Shown here in pieces: positions 9,531 to 17,643 of a DNA stretch of 64,000 nucleotides. The stretch is from Nocardia pseudobrasiliensis NBRC 108224 (lineage in GTDB: Bacteria; Actinomycetota; Actinomycetes; Mycobacteriales; Mycobacteriaceae). A program made the position numbers and the translations under genes. The stretch is taken from contig NZ_BDBS01000001.1 in assembly GCF_001613105.1 (NCBI RefSeq), positions 62,001 to 126,000 on the forward strand. The letters run 5' to 3'. The notes under the pieces were generated by a model, which worked only from the letters and a program-made list of their open reading frames with translations, was not told the DNA's origin and did no database searches. Numbering within the stretch: position 1 is the stretch's first letter; the number at the start of each line of letters is the position of its first letter.

Positions 9531-9922
9531 GCGACCCCCTCTCTCGGTTGACCGGATTTCTACCGCATCGCACCGACAAGTCTCCTCGCCGCAGGTCGGC
9601 CCCATGCGATCGGCCTCGGCGGACGACGCGTTCGCTGGCCGATAACGAGTCGAATTGTCATGGGGGAGAAACTAATTGAATTCTCGAGCACTGTTGCTTC
9701 CGAGAACGAACTCTGACATCCTGACCTGTTCGGTTGATCCGAGCCACCCGATGGGTGAACACCGTGGAACTGCCCGGGCCGGGACGGCCGAGGGGTGGAC
9801 ATCGGGCGGATCAACCGTAACGATGGCCATTACGTCCCGCCCCGGGCCGGTTCGTCCGGAACCACTGGCGTAGGCGCGAATTCGGCCGAGATCCGGTAGC
9901 GTTCGGCACGGCGTCGAGTGCG
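9531..9922. other. divergent intergenic region between SWIM operon and Rad50-like ATPase
   Basis: About 390 bases separate the two divergent units, and no convincing gene is seen. The middle (around 9650-9720) is clearly richer in A and T than the surroundings and probably carries promoters. A perfect 11-base inverted repeat is present (listed separately). An 18-codon frame from the ATG at 9661 is too short and lacks support. Confidence 0.6.
9731..9817. repeat. perfect 11-base inverted repeat, arms 65 bases apart
   Basis: CGGTTGATCCG at 9731-9741 is matched by its exact reverse complement CGGATCAACCG at 9807-9817. Because it lies in the control region shared by two divergent units, it could be a pair of operator sites joined by looping, or a long hairpin. 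No regulator gene is adjacent. The sequence identity is certain; the function is inferred. Confidence 0.5.
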
Positions 9923-12382
9923 GTGACGACTCGATGTGAGGTGATCGAACGCGAGGAGTGGTGGCAGTTGGGGGATGCGCCGGATGATGGCGTACCGCGC
10001 CTGGCCGAACTGGTATCCCGCCGGCTGGACGCGGATCCGTCGATCACACCCGAGGTCGCCCACACCGTCCTGGAGGCGCTCGGCGCCGATCCGGACCTGC
10101 GCTCCGGCCCCGGCCACAGCGGAATCTTCGTCAGTTCCATCCGGGTTCGCGGTTTCCGCGGCATCGGTCCCCAGGCGACCCTGCGATTGAATCCCGGCCC
10201 GGGGCTCACCCTGGTCGTGGGCCGCAACGGCTCCGGCAAATCCAGTTTCGCCGAGGCCGCCGAGCTGACGCTCACCGGCGTCAACCGTCGCTGGGAGGGT
10301 CGCTCCTCGGTATGGCGGGAGGGTTGGCGAAATCTACACGAGGGCAGCGTCTCCCGAATCGATCTGGAACTGACCACCGCGGGATCCGATGCGCCGCTGA
10401 CCATCACGCGCGAGTGGCCGGAGCAGGCGGATCTGTCCGGCGGCAGCTGGACCCAGTGCCGGAAGGGGCAGCGGCCCACCGAATTCCGCGCGGAGGACTG
10501 GTCGCGCGAGCTGGAGCTGTATCGCCCGTTCCTGTCCTACAGCGAGCTCGGCGCGCTGGTCGACGGGCGGCCGAGCGATCTGTTCGACGCGCTGCACCAA
10601 CTGCTCGGCCTCGACGATCTCACCGCCGCCCAGGACCGCACCCGCGCGCGTCGACTCGAATTGGAGCGCGCGGCCAAGGCGTGCCGCGACGAACGCAATG
10701 CCCTGCTGACCGCGCTGGCCACCGTCGCCGACGACCGCGCCGCGCGTGTCTCCGAACTGCTGCGCGCCCCCGAACCGGATCTGCCCGCGATCGGCCGCGA
10801 ATTGGCCGGGGCCCGGCACGATCCGACCGGTGCGGCGGCACTCGAGGCGATCCTGCGGCTGCGTCTGCCCGAACCGGCCGAGGTCGACGCCGCGGCCGAT
10901 CGGATCGTCCGGTGCGCGGCGGAGTTGGCCGCGCATGCGACCGGCGATATGGAAGCAGAACTGCGCGTACTGGATCTGCTCAGCCGTGCCCGCGATCACG
11001 TCGACGCGAGCGGGAACTGTCCGTGCCCGGTATGCGGACGCGGCGGCCTCGACACGCAGTGGCGGCGCGAGACCGACGCTCAGATCGTGCGCCTGACCGA
11101 ACGCGCCGCCGCGCTCACCGCCGCCCGAATCGCCCTGGAACGGGCCGTGGATCGCGCCCGTTCGCTCGTCGCGGCATTGCCGCCCGAATTGGACCCACCC
11201 GCCCCGCCGGTGCCCAATGTCGATACCGGCCCGGCGCGGCGCACCTGGTCGGCGTGGTCGGCGCTGGCCGAAGCCGACTATCAGCCCGAACTGCCCACTC
11301 ATCTGCGCACCGCGCACGCCGACGCGGTACGCGGTCTGGAGACGCTGCGCCGTTCGGCGCGTAAGGAATTGGATCGCCTGGACGCGGTATGGACGCCGCT
11401 GGTGCCGCGCATCGCCGCCTGGTTGCGCGACGCCACCGCGGCGGCCGCCGCCGAACCGGAGCTGCGCACCGTACGCCGCGCCGAAGATTGGCTGAAATCC
11501 GCCGCGGCGGGTCTGCGCGAACAGCGAATGGCCCCGCTGGCCGATCACGCCCGGCGGATCTGGCGCGGACTGCGCCAGCAGAGCAATGTCGATCTCGGTG
11601 CGATTCGATTGCAGGGCAATGCCGGAGCCAGCCGCAAGGTGCTGCTCGATGTCACCGTCGACGACACCGGCGGCACCGCGCTGGGGGTGATGAGCCAGGG
11701 CGAGCTGCACGCGCTGGGTCTGGCGCTGTTCCTGCCGCGCGCGACGGTATCCGACAGCCCGTTCGGCTTCGTCATGATCGACGATCCGGTGCAGGCCATG
11801 GATCCCGCCAAGGTGGACGGGTTGGCCCGGGTGCTGGCGGCCGCGGCGCGCAGCGGGCGGCAGGTGGTCGTATTCACCCACGACGAGCGGCTCGCCGAGG
11901 CCGTGCGGCGACTGCGCCTCGACGCGACCGTGCTGGACGTGCAGCGGCGTGAGCGGTCCACCGTCGAGATCCGCGTCGCCGAGGATCCGGTGCGCCGCTA
12001 TCTCAGTGATGCCAACGCACTCTTGCGAACTCGGCAACTGCCCCGGCCCATCGCCGCCGAACTGGTCATCACCTGCTGCCGCTCGGCGGTCGAGGCGGCC
12101 GCGCTGGCCAAGTCCCGGCGCGCCCTGCTCGCCGACGGTATGGACCATCGGGAGGTGCAGCGCCGCGTCGACGCCGCGCGAACCACCTGGGAGAAGGTAT
12201 CGCTGGCGGTGCTCGGCGAACCGGATCGGGTCGACGATCTGAACGCGCTGCTGGATCGCGAGGCGCCCTGGGCGCGCGCGGTATTGCGCGACGCCGCCGC
12301 GGGCGCGCATATCCGCATCGATCGCGATCTCGGCCAATTGATTTCGGAGACAAGAAAACTGGTCAAGTGGCTGAACCCCTGA
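9923..12382 (+). CDS. Rad50/SMC-like AAA ATPase with CxxC hook
   Basis: This 819-residue ATPase has the split-domain layout of Rad50/SMC proteins. The Walker A motif is GRNGSGKS at residues 100-107, and a helical middle carries a cysteine cluster (CPCPVC, residues 366-371) like a zinc hook. The signature-like GVMSQGELHALGLALF comes next, then Walker B VMIDDPVQAMDP with D620-D621, and a switch histidine at H653 (FTHDE). After the ATPase, a helical C-terminal domain of roughly 140 residues ends in LVKWLNP. The coiled arms are short, as in RloC/PrrC-type defence ATPases rather than chromosomal SMC. GTG at 9923 is the best frame opening; GTG at 9941 is possible. Its 3' end overlaps the next gene, implying a joint function. 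Confidence 0.8.
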   Translation: MTTRCEVIEREEWWQLGDAPDDGVPRLAELVSRRLDADPSITPEVAHTVLEALGADPDLRSGPGHSGIFVSSIRVRGFRGIGPQATLRLNPGPGLTLVVGRNGSGKSSFAEAAELTLTGVNRRWEGRSSVWREGWRNLHEGSVSRIDLELTTAGSDAPLTITREWPEQADLSGGSWTQCRKGQRPTEFRAEDWSRELELYRPFLSYSELGALVDGRPSDLFDALHQLLGLDDLTAAQDRTRARRLELERAAKACRDERNALLTALATVADDRAARVSELLRAPEPDLPAIGRELAGARHDPTGAAALEAILRLRLPEPAEVDAAADRIVRCAAELAAHATGDMEAELRVLDLLSRARDHVDASGNCPCPVCGRGGLDTQWRRETDAQIVRLTERAAALTAARIALERAVDRARSLVAALPPELDPPAPPVPNVDTGPARRTWSAWSALAEADYQPELPTHLRTAHADAVRGLETLRRSARKELDRLDAVWTPLVPRIAAWLRDATAAAAAEPELRTVRRAEDWLKSAAAGLREQRMAPLADHARRIWRGLRQQSNVDLGAIRLQGNAGASRKVLLDVTVDDTGGTALGVMSQGELHALGLALFLPRATVSDSPFGFVMIDDPVQAMDPAKVDGLARVLAAAARSGRQVVVFTHDERLAEAVRRLRLDATVLDVQRRERSTVEIRVAEDPVRRYLSDANALLRTRQLPRPIAAELVITCCRSAVEAAALAKSRRALLADGMDHREVQRRVDAARTTWEKVSLAVLGEPDRVDDLNALLDREAPWARAVLRDAAAGAHIRIDRDLGQLISETRKLVKWLNP

Positions 12383-12759
12383 CCCCGACTGTGGCCGAGC
12401 GGCTCGCCGCGGCCGACGAGCTGTTGCGCGGCACGGTCACCGATGCGGGCGGACTGTGGTCGCGGGCGACGGTGTGGCTGTTGCGCATCGCGATCGAGCA
12501 GGCCATCGATCAGCTGTGGTGGCAGGTGGCCCCACCGCTGGCCCGCTGCAGTATGCGGGCGCAGCTGCTGGCGCTGGAACCGTATACGGGCCCGTCGACG
12601 GCCGCGCGGATCGCGGCGCTGTGGGCGACGCTGTCGCGGGCGGGGCACCATCACGACTACGAGTTGCCGCCTGCGCTGATCGAGTTGCGCGGCTGGTACG
12701 ACGAAACCGTCCGGCTGATCGACGAATTGGCCATAACGCAGACCGCTCGGTCGGAATAA
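12367..12759 (+). CDS. small helical protein with HEPN-like RxxxxH motif
   Basis: A 130-residue all-helical protein whose GTG start lies 16 bases inside the end of the ATPase gene. The sequence shows four or five amphipathic helices (VWLLRIAIEQAIDQLWWQ, then AARIAALWATL) and the motif R91-AGHH-H96 followed by DYELPP. Arginine, four residues, histidine is the catalytic signature of HEPN ribonucleases, which often pair with ATPases in defence and toxin systems. I infer, but cannot show, that this is a HEPN-fold nuclease or its inactive relative. The three consecutive histidines could instead bind metal. The pairing with a Rad50-like ATPase is the strongest reason to look further. Confidence 0.6.
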   Translation: MAEPLTPTVAERLAAADELLRGTVTDAGGLWSRATVWLLRIAIEQAIDQLWWQVAPPLARCSMRAQLLALEPYTGPSTAARIAALWATLSRAGHHHDYELPPALIELRGWYDETVRLIDELAITQTARSE

Positions 12760-12879
12760 TCACCGTTGTCCGGCTTTTCGTGTCGGCTCGGTCGAATTCC
12801 GGTATCGAGAAGGGGAATTCGCTGAACTGCGCGGGCGTCAGGCAGTAGCCTGCCTGCTGCTGCGCGGTTTGCGGCGTGT

Positions 12880-12890
12880 ATGCGGTCGAA
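12880..12890 (+). repeat. 11-base direct repeat shared with the 2.0 kb locus
   Basis: This is an exact second copy of ATGCGGTCGAA, 38 bases before the start of a peptide gene related to the one at 2027. A short perfect hairpin, CAGGCA-6-TGCCTG, lies just upstream at 12839-12856. Confidence 0.4.
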
Positions 12891-12927
12891 CACTCTCTCG
12901 TACCCGTCTCGCTGAAGGAGCTGCATC

Positions 12928-13029
12928 ATGGAATTGCTCGACGGCCTCAACTCCGGATCATCGCTGCTGTCGAATACGACCTCCGCTCTGATCAACCTGC
13001 TGACGCTCATGCGGATGCTCGGTTCGTGA
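12928..13029 (+). CDS. very small hydrophobic peptide (33 aa), paralogue of the 2.0 kb peptide
   Basis: ATG follows GAAGGAG at a spacing of seven bases and opens a 33-codon frame starting MELLDGLNSGSSLLSN and ending RMLGS. It shares with the 26-residue peptide at 2027 the ME-(I/L)-L start, the SLL-x-N core, a following S-x-L-x-x-L helix and the L-x-GS end. The upstream regions also share an 11-base word. There is no signal peptide; the peptide is rich in leucine, serine and threonine. Similarity to mycoloylated short peptides of the mycomembrane (PorA, PorH, ProtX) is only in style. It may instead be a toxin-like or regulatory micropeptide. Confidence 0.55.
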   Translation: MELLDGLNSGSSLLSNTTSALINLLTLMRMLGS

Positions 13030-13080
13030 GCCGGAGCTCGGGCGGTCCGCCGGGCCGCCCGAAGCCGGGACAATCGACTC

Positions 13081-13479
13081 ATGGCCCAACCTGTGGAGAC
13101 CGATCCGTGCCCGTGTCGCAGCGGCGAGCGGTTCGGCGCGTGCTGTGCGCCCCGGCTGGACGGCAGCAGTCCCGCGCCGACCGCCGAGACCCTGATGCGG
13201 TCGCGGTTCACCGCCTTCGCCGTCGGCGATACCGAATATTTGCTGCGAACCTGGCATCCTCGGACGCGACCGCATCGACTGGAGCTGGACCTGCAGCAGC
13301 GCTGGATGTTCCTGGAGATCCTGGACACCGAGCGCGGCGGTCCCTTCGACGAGGTCGGGCAGGTCGAGTTCCGGGCGCACTACCGCCTCCCGAAAAGCCG
13401 GGGCACGCTGCACGAACGCAGTCGATTCACGCGCATCGACAGGCAGTGGTTGTATATCGATGGCGATATCGAATCGTGA
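13081..13479 (+). CDS. YchJ family protein with SEC-C type zinc motif
   Basis: A 132-residue protein of the YchJ/UPF0225 family. The N-terminus has the SEC-C-like cysteine cluster CPCRSGERFGACCAP, and ETLMRSRFTAFAVGD is the family's hallmark; the remainder is an NTF2-like domain. The molecular function is unknown. There is no ribosome-binding site, but GACAAT lies six bases before the ATG, which fits a leaderless transcript. It stands alone between the peptide gene and the SelW-like gene. Confidence 0.88.
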   Translation: MAQPVETDPCPCRSGERFGACCAPRLDGSSPAPTAETLMRSRFTAFAVGDTEYLLRTWHPRTRPHRLELDLQQRWMFLEILDTERGGPFDEVGQVEFRAHYRLPKSRGTLHERSRFTRIDRQWLYIDGDIES

Positions 13480-13626
13480 CGTCGACGGTGAGGCTGGTCA
13501 CAAGGCTTGCGGGCGGTAATTTACGATTCTACGGTTCCAGACAGAAGTAACGCCGGATGGATGCGAGGAATTTGCTGCAAACAGTTTTCGCGCATGGTAT
13601 CGACGCGGCGACGTAGTCTGCGCGCC

Positions 13627-13899
13627 ATGCCACGAGTCGCAATCGAGTACTGCACCCAATGCCGCTGGCTGCTGCGAGCGGGTTGGATGGCCCAGGAGCT
13701 ACTGAGTACCTTCGCCACCGATCTGACGGAGGTCGCGCTGGTTCCGGGCAGCGGCGGAGTATTCCGCGTCACGATTGACGGCCATCAGATCTGGGAACGC
13801 AAAGCCGACGGCGGATTCCCCGAAATCGCGGTACTCAAGCAACGGGTGCGCGATCACATCGATCCCGACCGGGACCTCGGTCATATCGATCGCGGATGA
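13627..13899 (+). CDS. Rdx/SelT-SelW-SelH family thioredoxin-like protein
   Basis: A 90-residue protein with the N-terminal motif EYCTQCRWLLRA, in which the CxxC corresponds to the redox motif of selenoprotein W-like proteins (here two cysteines, no selenocysteine). The later motif GGVFRVTIDG, then IWERKADGGFPE, is typical of the family. It is presumed to act in thiol-disulfide exchange in the cytoplasm. TAGTCT lies seven bases before the ATG and no Shine-Dalgarno sequence is seen, so translation may be leaderless. Confidence 0.88.
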   Translation: MPRVAIEYCTQCRWLLRAGWMAQELLSTFATDLTEVALVPGSGGVFRVTIDGHQIWERKADGGFPEIAVLKQRVRDHIDPDRDLGHIDRG

Positions 13900-13971
13900 T
13901 GCGGCGCAGATGCAGCCTTCGGACATGATCGCGGACGTACTCTCGTTACAGGGAGTACGAGGAGGTGCGAG

Positions 13972-15546
13972 ATGAGCACGCAGTTCTACGAGGCGGCCCC
14001 CGGCGTGGAGACGGCCGAGCCGGCCCCCGTCGCGCGGACCACCGCCGGTGATGTGCGCGGGCTGCGCGTGGGAACGGTCAATGTCTGGCGCAGCATTCCC
14101 TACGCCGCCGCACCGGCCGGACCGCGGCGCTTCTCGCCCCCGCAGCCCGTGGCGTCCTGGACGGGCGCGCGGGACTGCGTCGAATTCGGGGAGATCGCAC
14201 CGCAGGCCATGGGGGCCATGGTGCCCGTGGACTCCGGTTTGCGGATGGGGGAGGACTGCCTGTGGGTGAATGTGTGGGCCCCGGCCCGCACCGCCGACGA
14301 ACCCCGCCCGGTCATGGTCTGGCTGCATGGTGGCGCGTACTGCCTCGGTACGGCCGCGCAGGGCATCTACGACGGCCGCAAACTCGTGGAAACCGGCGAT
14401 GTGGTGGTGGTCGGGGTCAACTATCGCCTGGGCGCGCTCGGCTTCCTCGATCTGTCCTCGCTCGGCTCCGATTTCGTGCCCAATCTCGGCCTGCACGATC
14501 AGATCGCCGCCCTGGAATGGGTGCGCGACAATGTCGCCGCCTTCGGCGGTGATCCCGGCAATGTCACCGTCTTCGGCGAATCCTCCGGCGCGGGCTGTGT
14601 GACCGCACTGCTGACCTCGCCGCGCGCGGCCGGACTGTTCCATCGTGCGATCGCCCAGAGCCCGCCCGCCACAACGGTTTTCGGGCCCGAGCGGGCCGCC
14701 GGAGTGGCGCGGCGCTTCCTGGACCTGGTGGATCTGCCGCCGGAGCGGGTGCGGGAATTGCTGGAATGTCCGATCGAACGGATCGTCGACGCCGCGGGCA
14801 TCCTGCTCGACGAGGTGCCGCTGCAGTCGCCGGGCCGCCTGGCGGCCGCGCCGGTGGTCGACGGCGATCTGCTGCCCACCTATCCCGCCGACCGATTCCA
14901 GCAGGGGCGCTCACATCGAGTGCCGCTGCTGATCGGTACCAATCGCGACGAGGCGTCGCTGTTTCGGCTGTTCCGCTCGCCGATCATGCCGGTGACCCCG
15001 GACGCGGTCAACGCCATGCTCAGCGCGATCGCCGCCGAACATCCGAATGTCTCACCCGAGCGCATCGCCGAGATCACCTCGGCCTATCCCGATCTGGACA
15101 AGGCGCGCGGCGCGCTGGCGATGTCGACCGACGCCGCGTTCCGGATGCCCGCGCACTGGGTGGCCGACGCGCACTCCCGGCATACGCGCACCTGGATGTA
15201 CCGATTCGACCAGGCCACGCCGATGCTGAAGGCGGCCCGCGTCGGCGCGGGTCACGCCACCGAATTACCGTATGTCTTCGGCAATTTCGGCACCATCAAC
15301 CATGATCCGACCTTCTGGCTCGGTGGTCGCAAGGCCGCGATGGAGGTGTCGGGCCGGATGATGCGTCGCTGGCTGGCCTTCGCCGAACACGGCGTGCCCG
15401 CGGCCCTGGACGGTTCGAAACACTGGCCGCCCTACCGCGAATCGACCCGTACCACCCTGGTCATCGACGCGGTCGACCGCGTACTCGACGACCCGGACCA
15501 TGACCTACACGCGGCCTGGGGCGATCGGGTCGTCGGCTTCAGCTGA
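13972..15546 (+). CDS. type B carboxylesterase/lipase family protein
   Basis: A 524-residue alpha/beta hydrolase of the carboxylesterase B family, hydrolysing ester bonds of small lipophilic substrates. The oxyanion region MVWLHGGAYCLG is followed by the nucleophile elbow G-E-S-S-G (serine about residue 204). An acidic residue in TNRDEASLF and a histidine in GAGHATELPYVFGNF complete the triad. There is no signal peptide, so it is probably cytoplasmic. ATG was chosen for GAGGAGG seven bases upstream. It ends four bases before the end of a convergent cytochrome P450 gene, so no separate terminator fits between them. The substrate is unknown. Confidence 0.93.
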   Translation: MSTQFYEAAPGVETAEPAPVARTTAGDVRGLRVGTVNVWRSIPYAAAPAGPRRFSPPQPVASWTGARDCVEFGEIAPQAMGAMVPVDSGLRMGEDCLWVNVWAPARTADEPRPVMVWLHGGAYCLGTAAQGIYDGRKLVETGDVVVVGVNYRLGALGFLDLSSLGSDFVPNLGLHDQIAALEWVRDNVAAFGGDPGNVTVFGESSGAGCVTALLTSPRAAGLFHRAIAQSPPATTVFGPERAAGVARRFLDLVDLPPERVRELLECPIERIVDAAGILLDEVPLQSPGRLAAAPVVDGDLLPTYPADRFQQGRSHRVPLLIGTNRDEASLFRLFRSPIMPVTPDAVNAMLSAIAAEHPNVSPERIAEITSAYPDLDKARGALAMSTDAAFRMPAHWVADAHSRHTRTWMYRFDQATPMLKAARVGAGHATELPYVFGNFGTINHDPTFWLGGRKAAMEVSGRMMRRWLAFAEHGVPAALDGSKHWPPYRESTRTTLVIDAVDRVLDDPDHDLHAAWGDRVVGFS

Positions 15547-15549
15547 CCC

Positions 15550-16854
15550 TCATACCGCGGTGGTCTGCTCGGCGCGATGGCCGAGCAACACCGGAATGGT
15601 GCTGTAACCGCGCAGGGTGAGCAGTCGGCGGCGCTCGGGCCGGGCGGCCAATTGCAGATCCGGGAAGTGGTCGAACAGCATGCGCAGCGCGTAGCTGCCC
15701 TCCATTCGGGCCAGGCTCGCGCCCAGGCAGATGTGGATGCCCGAGGAGAAGCTCAGATGGTCCTTGGCGTTCTCGCGCGTGATGTCGAACCGGTTCGGAT
15801 CCTCGAAGACGTTCGGATCGCGATTGGTTCCGGCCAGTGAGATCACCACGGAGTTGCCCTTGCGCACGGTGACGCCCGCGATCTCGATATCCTCCTCGAT
15901 CGGATAGCGGGCGGTGGTGTGCACCGGCGGATCGAAGCGCAGGATCTCCTCGATCGCATTGGGCCACAGGTCTGGATCCTCGCGCAGCTGGGCGAGTTGC
16001 TCGGGATGCGACAGCAGCTGGACCACGCCGTTGCCGATGAGGTTCACCGTGGTCTCGAAGCCCGCGCCCATGAGCAGGCTCGCCGAGGCCTTCAGCTCGC
16101 GGTCGTCGAGTTCGCCCGCGACCACCAGGCTGGACAGGATGTCCTCGCCCGGTTCCCGCCGCAGCCGCGCGATGTGCTGGTCGAGGTAGCCGTTCATGAA
16201 ATCCATGGACCGCATGGCCTCGCGATAGGGCCGCCACGGCAGTCCGACATCCAGCAGCGGGCTGCCGGCGTCGCCCCAGTCCAGAAACATCTGCCGGTCG
16301 CGGTCGGGGAAGCCGAGCATTTCGGAGATGATCGCGATCGGCACCTGGGAGGCGTAGGTGGACACCAGATCCGCCGAACCGCCCGACGGCAGGGCCTTGA
16401 TCAATTCGTCGGTGACGGTCTCGATGCGATCGCGCAACCTGCCGATCGCGCGCGGGGTGAACGCCGAGGCCACCGGGCGGCGCATGCGGGTGTGATCGGG
16501 CGGATTGATCACCAGCATCGAGGGCGGTTCGACGGGGTTGGGCGGCACCGGATGTCGGTCGACCAGCCGGCGCAGCGGACGCGGGAAGTTCAGGCCCTGG
16601 ACGGCGTAGACGCCCCAGCGGTTGTCGCGCAAGATGGTTCGGCACACCTCATGGTCGGTCGACGCCCAGCCGATGGGTGAGGGCGTCAAACGTCCCTGTG
16701 CGCGCAGCTTTTCGATCAGGGGATACGGATCGTGGTAGCCGTCCGGCCCGACCATCAACCGCGCCAGCGTATCTCCGCGTCGGGCGAACAGTTTCATCGC
16801 GTATCGTGCCGCACCCTGTACGGACAACCAGCGCAACCAATAGTGTGGCGTCAT
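15550..16854 (-). CDS. cytochrome P450
   Basis: A 434-residue soluble bacterial P450 monooxygenase. The I-helix oxygen-activation motif AGFETT lies at residues 264-269, ExxR at 303-306 in EEILR, and the haem loop FSSGIHICLG has the cysteine ligand near 376. No ferredoxin or reductase gene adjoins, so its electron supply comes from elsewhere. The ATG gives a start typical for the family. The substrate cannot be deduced; neighbours offer no biosynthetic context beyond the convergent esterase. Confidence 0.95.
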   Translation of the reverse strand: MTPHYWLRWLSVQGAARYAMKLFARRGDTLARLMVGPDGYHDPYPLIEKLRAQGRLTPSPIGWASTDHEVCRTILRDNRWGVYAVQGLNFPRPLRRLVDRHPVPPNPVEPPSMLVINPPDHTRMRRPVASAFTPRAIGRLRDRIETVTDELIKALPSGGSADLVSTYASQVPIAIISEMLGFPDRDRQMFLDWGDAGSPLLDVGLPWRPYREAMRSMDFMNGYLDQHIARLRREPGEDILSSLVVAGELDDRELKASASLLMGAGFETTVNLIGNGVVQLLSHPEQLAQLREDPDLWPNAIEEILRFDPPVHTTARYPIEEDIEIAGVTVRKGNSVVISLAGTNRDPNVFEDPNRFDITRENAKDHLSFSSGIHICLGASLARMEGSYALRMLFDHFPDLQLAARPERRRLLTLRGYSTIPVLLGHRAEQTTAV

Positions 16855-16932
16855 TGCCGACCCCGTTCGTTGTTCGGTCCTGATCCCACCGTACGGAAAT
16901 GTGCAATGAACTGAAACGTTCCGATCCCGATC

Positions 16933-17643
16933 TTACCCGCGGGTCACGCGCTCGGTCTCGATTCGATGATCCCGCCGAGCGGGATCCGGATTGGCGACCT
17001 GCACCAGGGAGGCGCCCGCGGCGTACACGGCCAGCAGGCCGTCGACGAGTTCGGTTGCGGTATCCCACTTCGCGCTCGACAGTACCCGATCCTCGGCGGT
17101 GAAGCCTTGGCGTGCAGCGGATTCGCGCGCCGCGTCGAGTACCTCGGCCACCGATCGGCCGTCCAGCGCCGCACCGGCCCCGTCGGGACGGAACTGATCC
17201 CCGTGTGCGCGTACCGAAGTCGCGTAATCGGTGATGCCGACCGGCAGATCGCGCACGGGCGCGCCCATCGGATCCAGGGACAGCGCGGCCACCTCCGCGA
17301 TATCGGCGACCTCGTCGACACGGTCCGCGGTCACCAGCGCCAATTCGGCCTCGTCGTCGGGGCGCGGCACCACTTCGGTTCCGGCCCACCAGCATCCCAG
17401 CAGCACCGCCGCGGTCTGCCAGTGCGCGGGCAGCAGCACCGCCACCCGGCCGCCCGGGGCGAGACCGAATTCGTCGCGAATCATATTGGCGGTCTTGGCC
17501 GCCCAGTTCGCCAGCGTCACCGCCGACAGTTCGACGCGCGCGCCGGTGGCATCGTCGTAGAAGGTGATGCGCGGACCGGCCGGATCGCGGGCCAGGATGG
17601 GGTCGAGCAGCGCCGCGGTGACGGTCTGGTTCAGTTCACGCAT
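16933..17643 (-). CDS. TIGR03089 family protein (truncated AMP-binding fold)
   Basis: A 236-residue protein resembling only the N-terminal part of acyl-CoA synthetases (ITFYDDATGARVELS, then VAVLLPAHWQTAAVLLGCWWAG). It lacks the adenylation motifs, as is usual for actinobacterial family TIGR03089. It overlaps the end of the LCP gene by 13 bases, an arrangement conserved in related actinobacteria, so the two are co-transcribed. The function is unknown; a link to cell-wall polymer ligation is suggested only by position. Confidence 0.85.
   Translation of the reverse strand: MRELNQTVTAALLDPILARDPAGPRITFYDDATGARVELSAVTLANWAAKTANMIRDEFGLAPGGRVAVLLPAHWQTAAVLLGCWWAGTEVVPRPDDEAELALVTADRVDEVADIAEVAALSLDPMGAPVRDLPVGITDYATSVRAHGDQFRPDGAGAALDGRSVAEVLDAARESAARQGFTAEDRVLSSAKWDTATELVDGLLAVYAAGASLVQVANPDPARRDHRIETERVTRG

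Noticed and set aside
9531..9605. 25-residue cysteine-rich N-terminal extension of the SWIM protein
   Set aside because: A GTG at 9530 with a better upstream site gives the family-like start; the extension lacks similarity.
9661..9717. 18-codon frame from an ATG in the divergent region
   Set aside because: Too short, with no homologue in the window and no convincing ribosome-binding site.
10334..12337. 667-codon open frame on the minus strand opposite the Rad50-like ATPase
   Set aside because: Low-complexity composition with many R, G and Q residues and no motif; a typical antisense shadow of a high-G+C gene with clear ATPase motifs on the plus strand.
12839..12856. CAGGCA-6-TGCCTG hairpin as terminator of the ATPase-HEPN unit
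   Set aside because: The stem is only six pairs with no T-run and lies close to the next gene; it may equally be part of the peptide leader.
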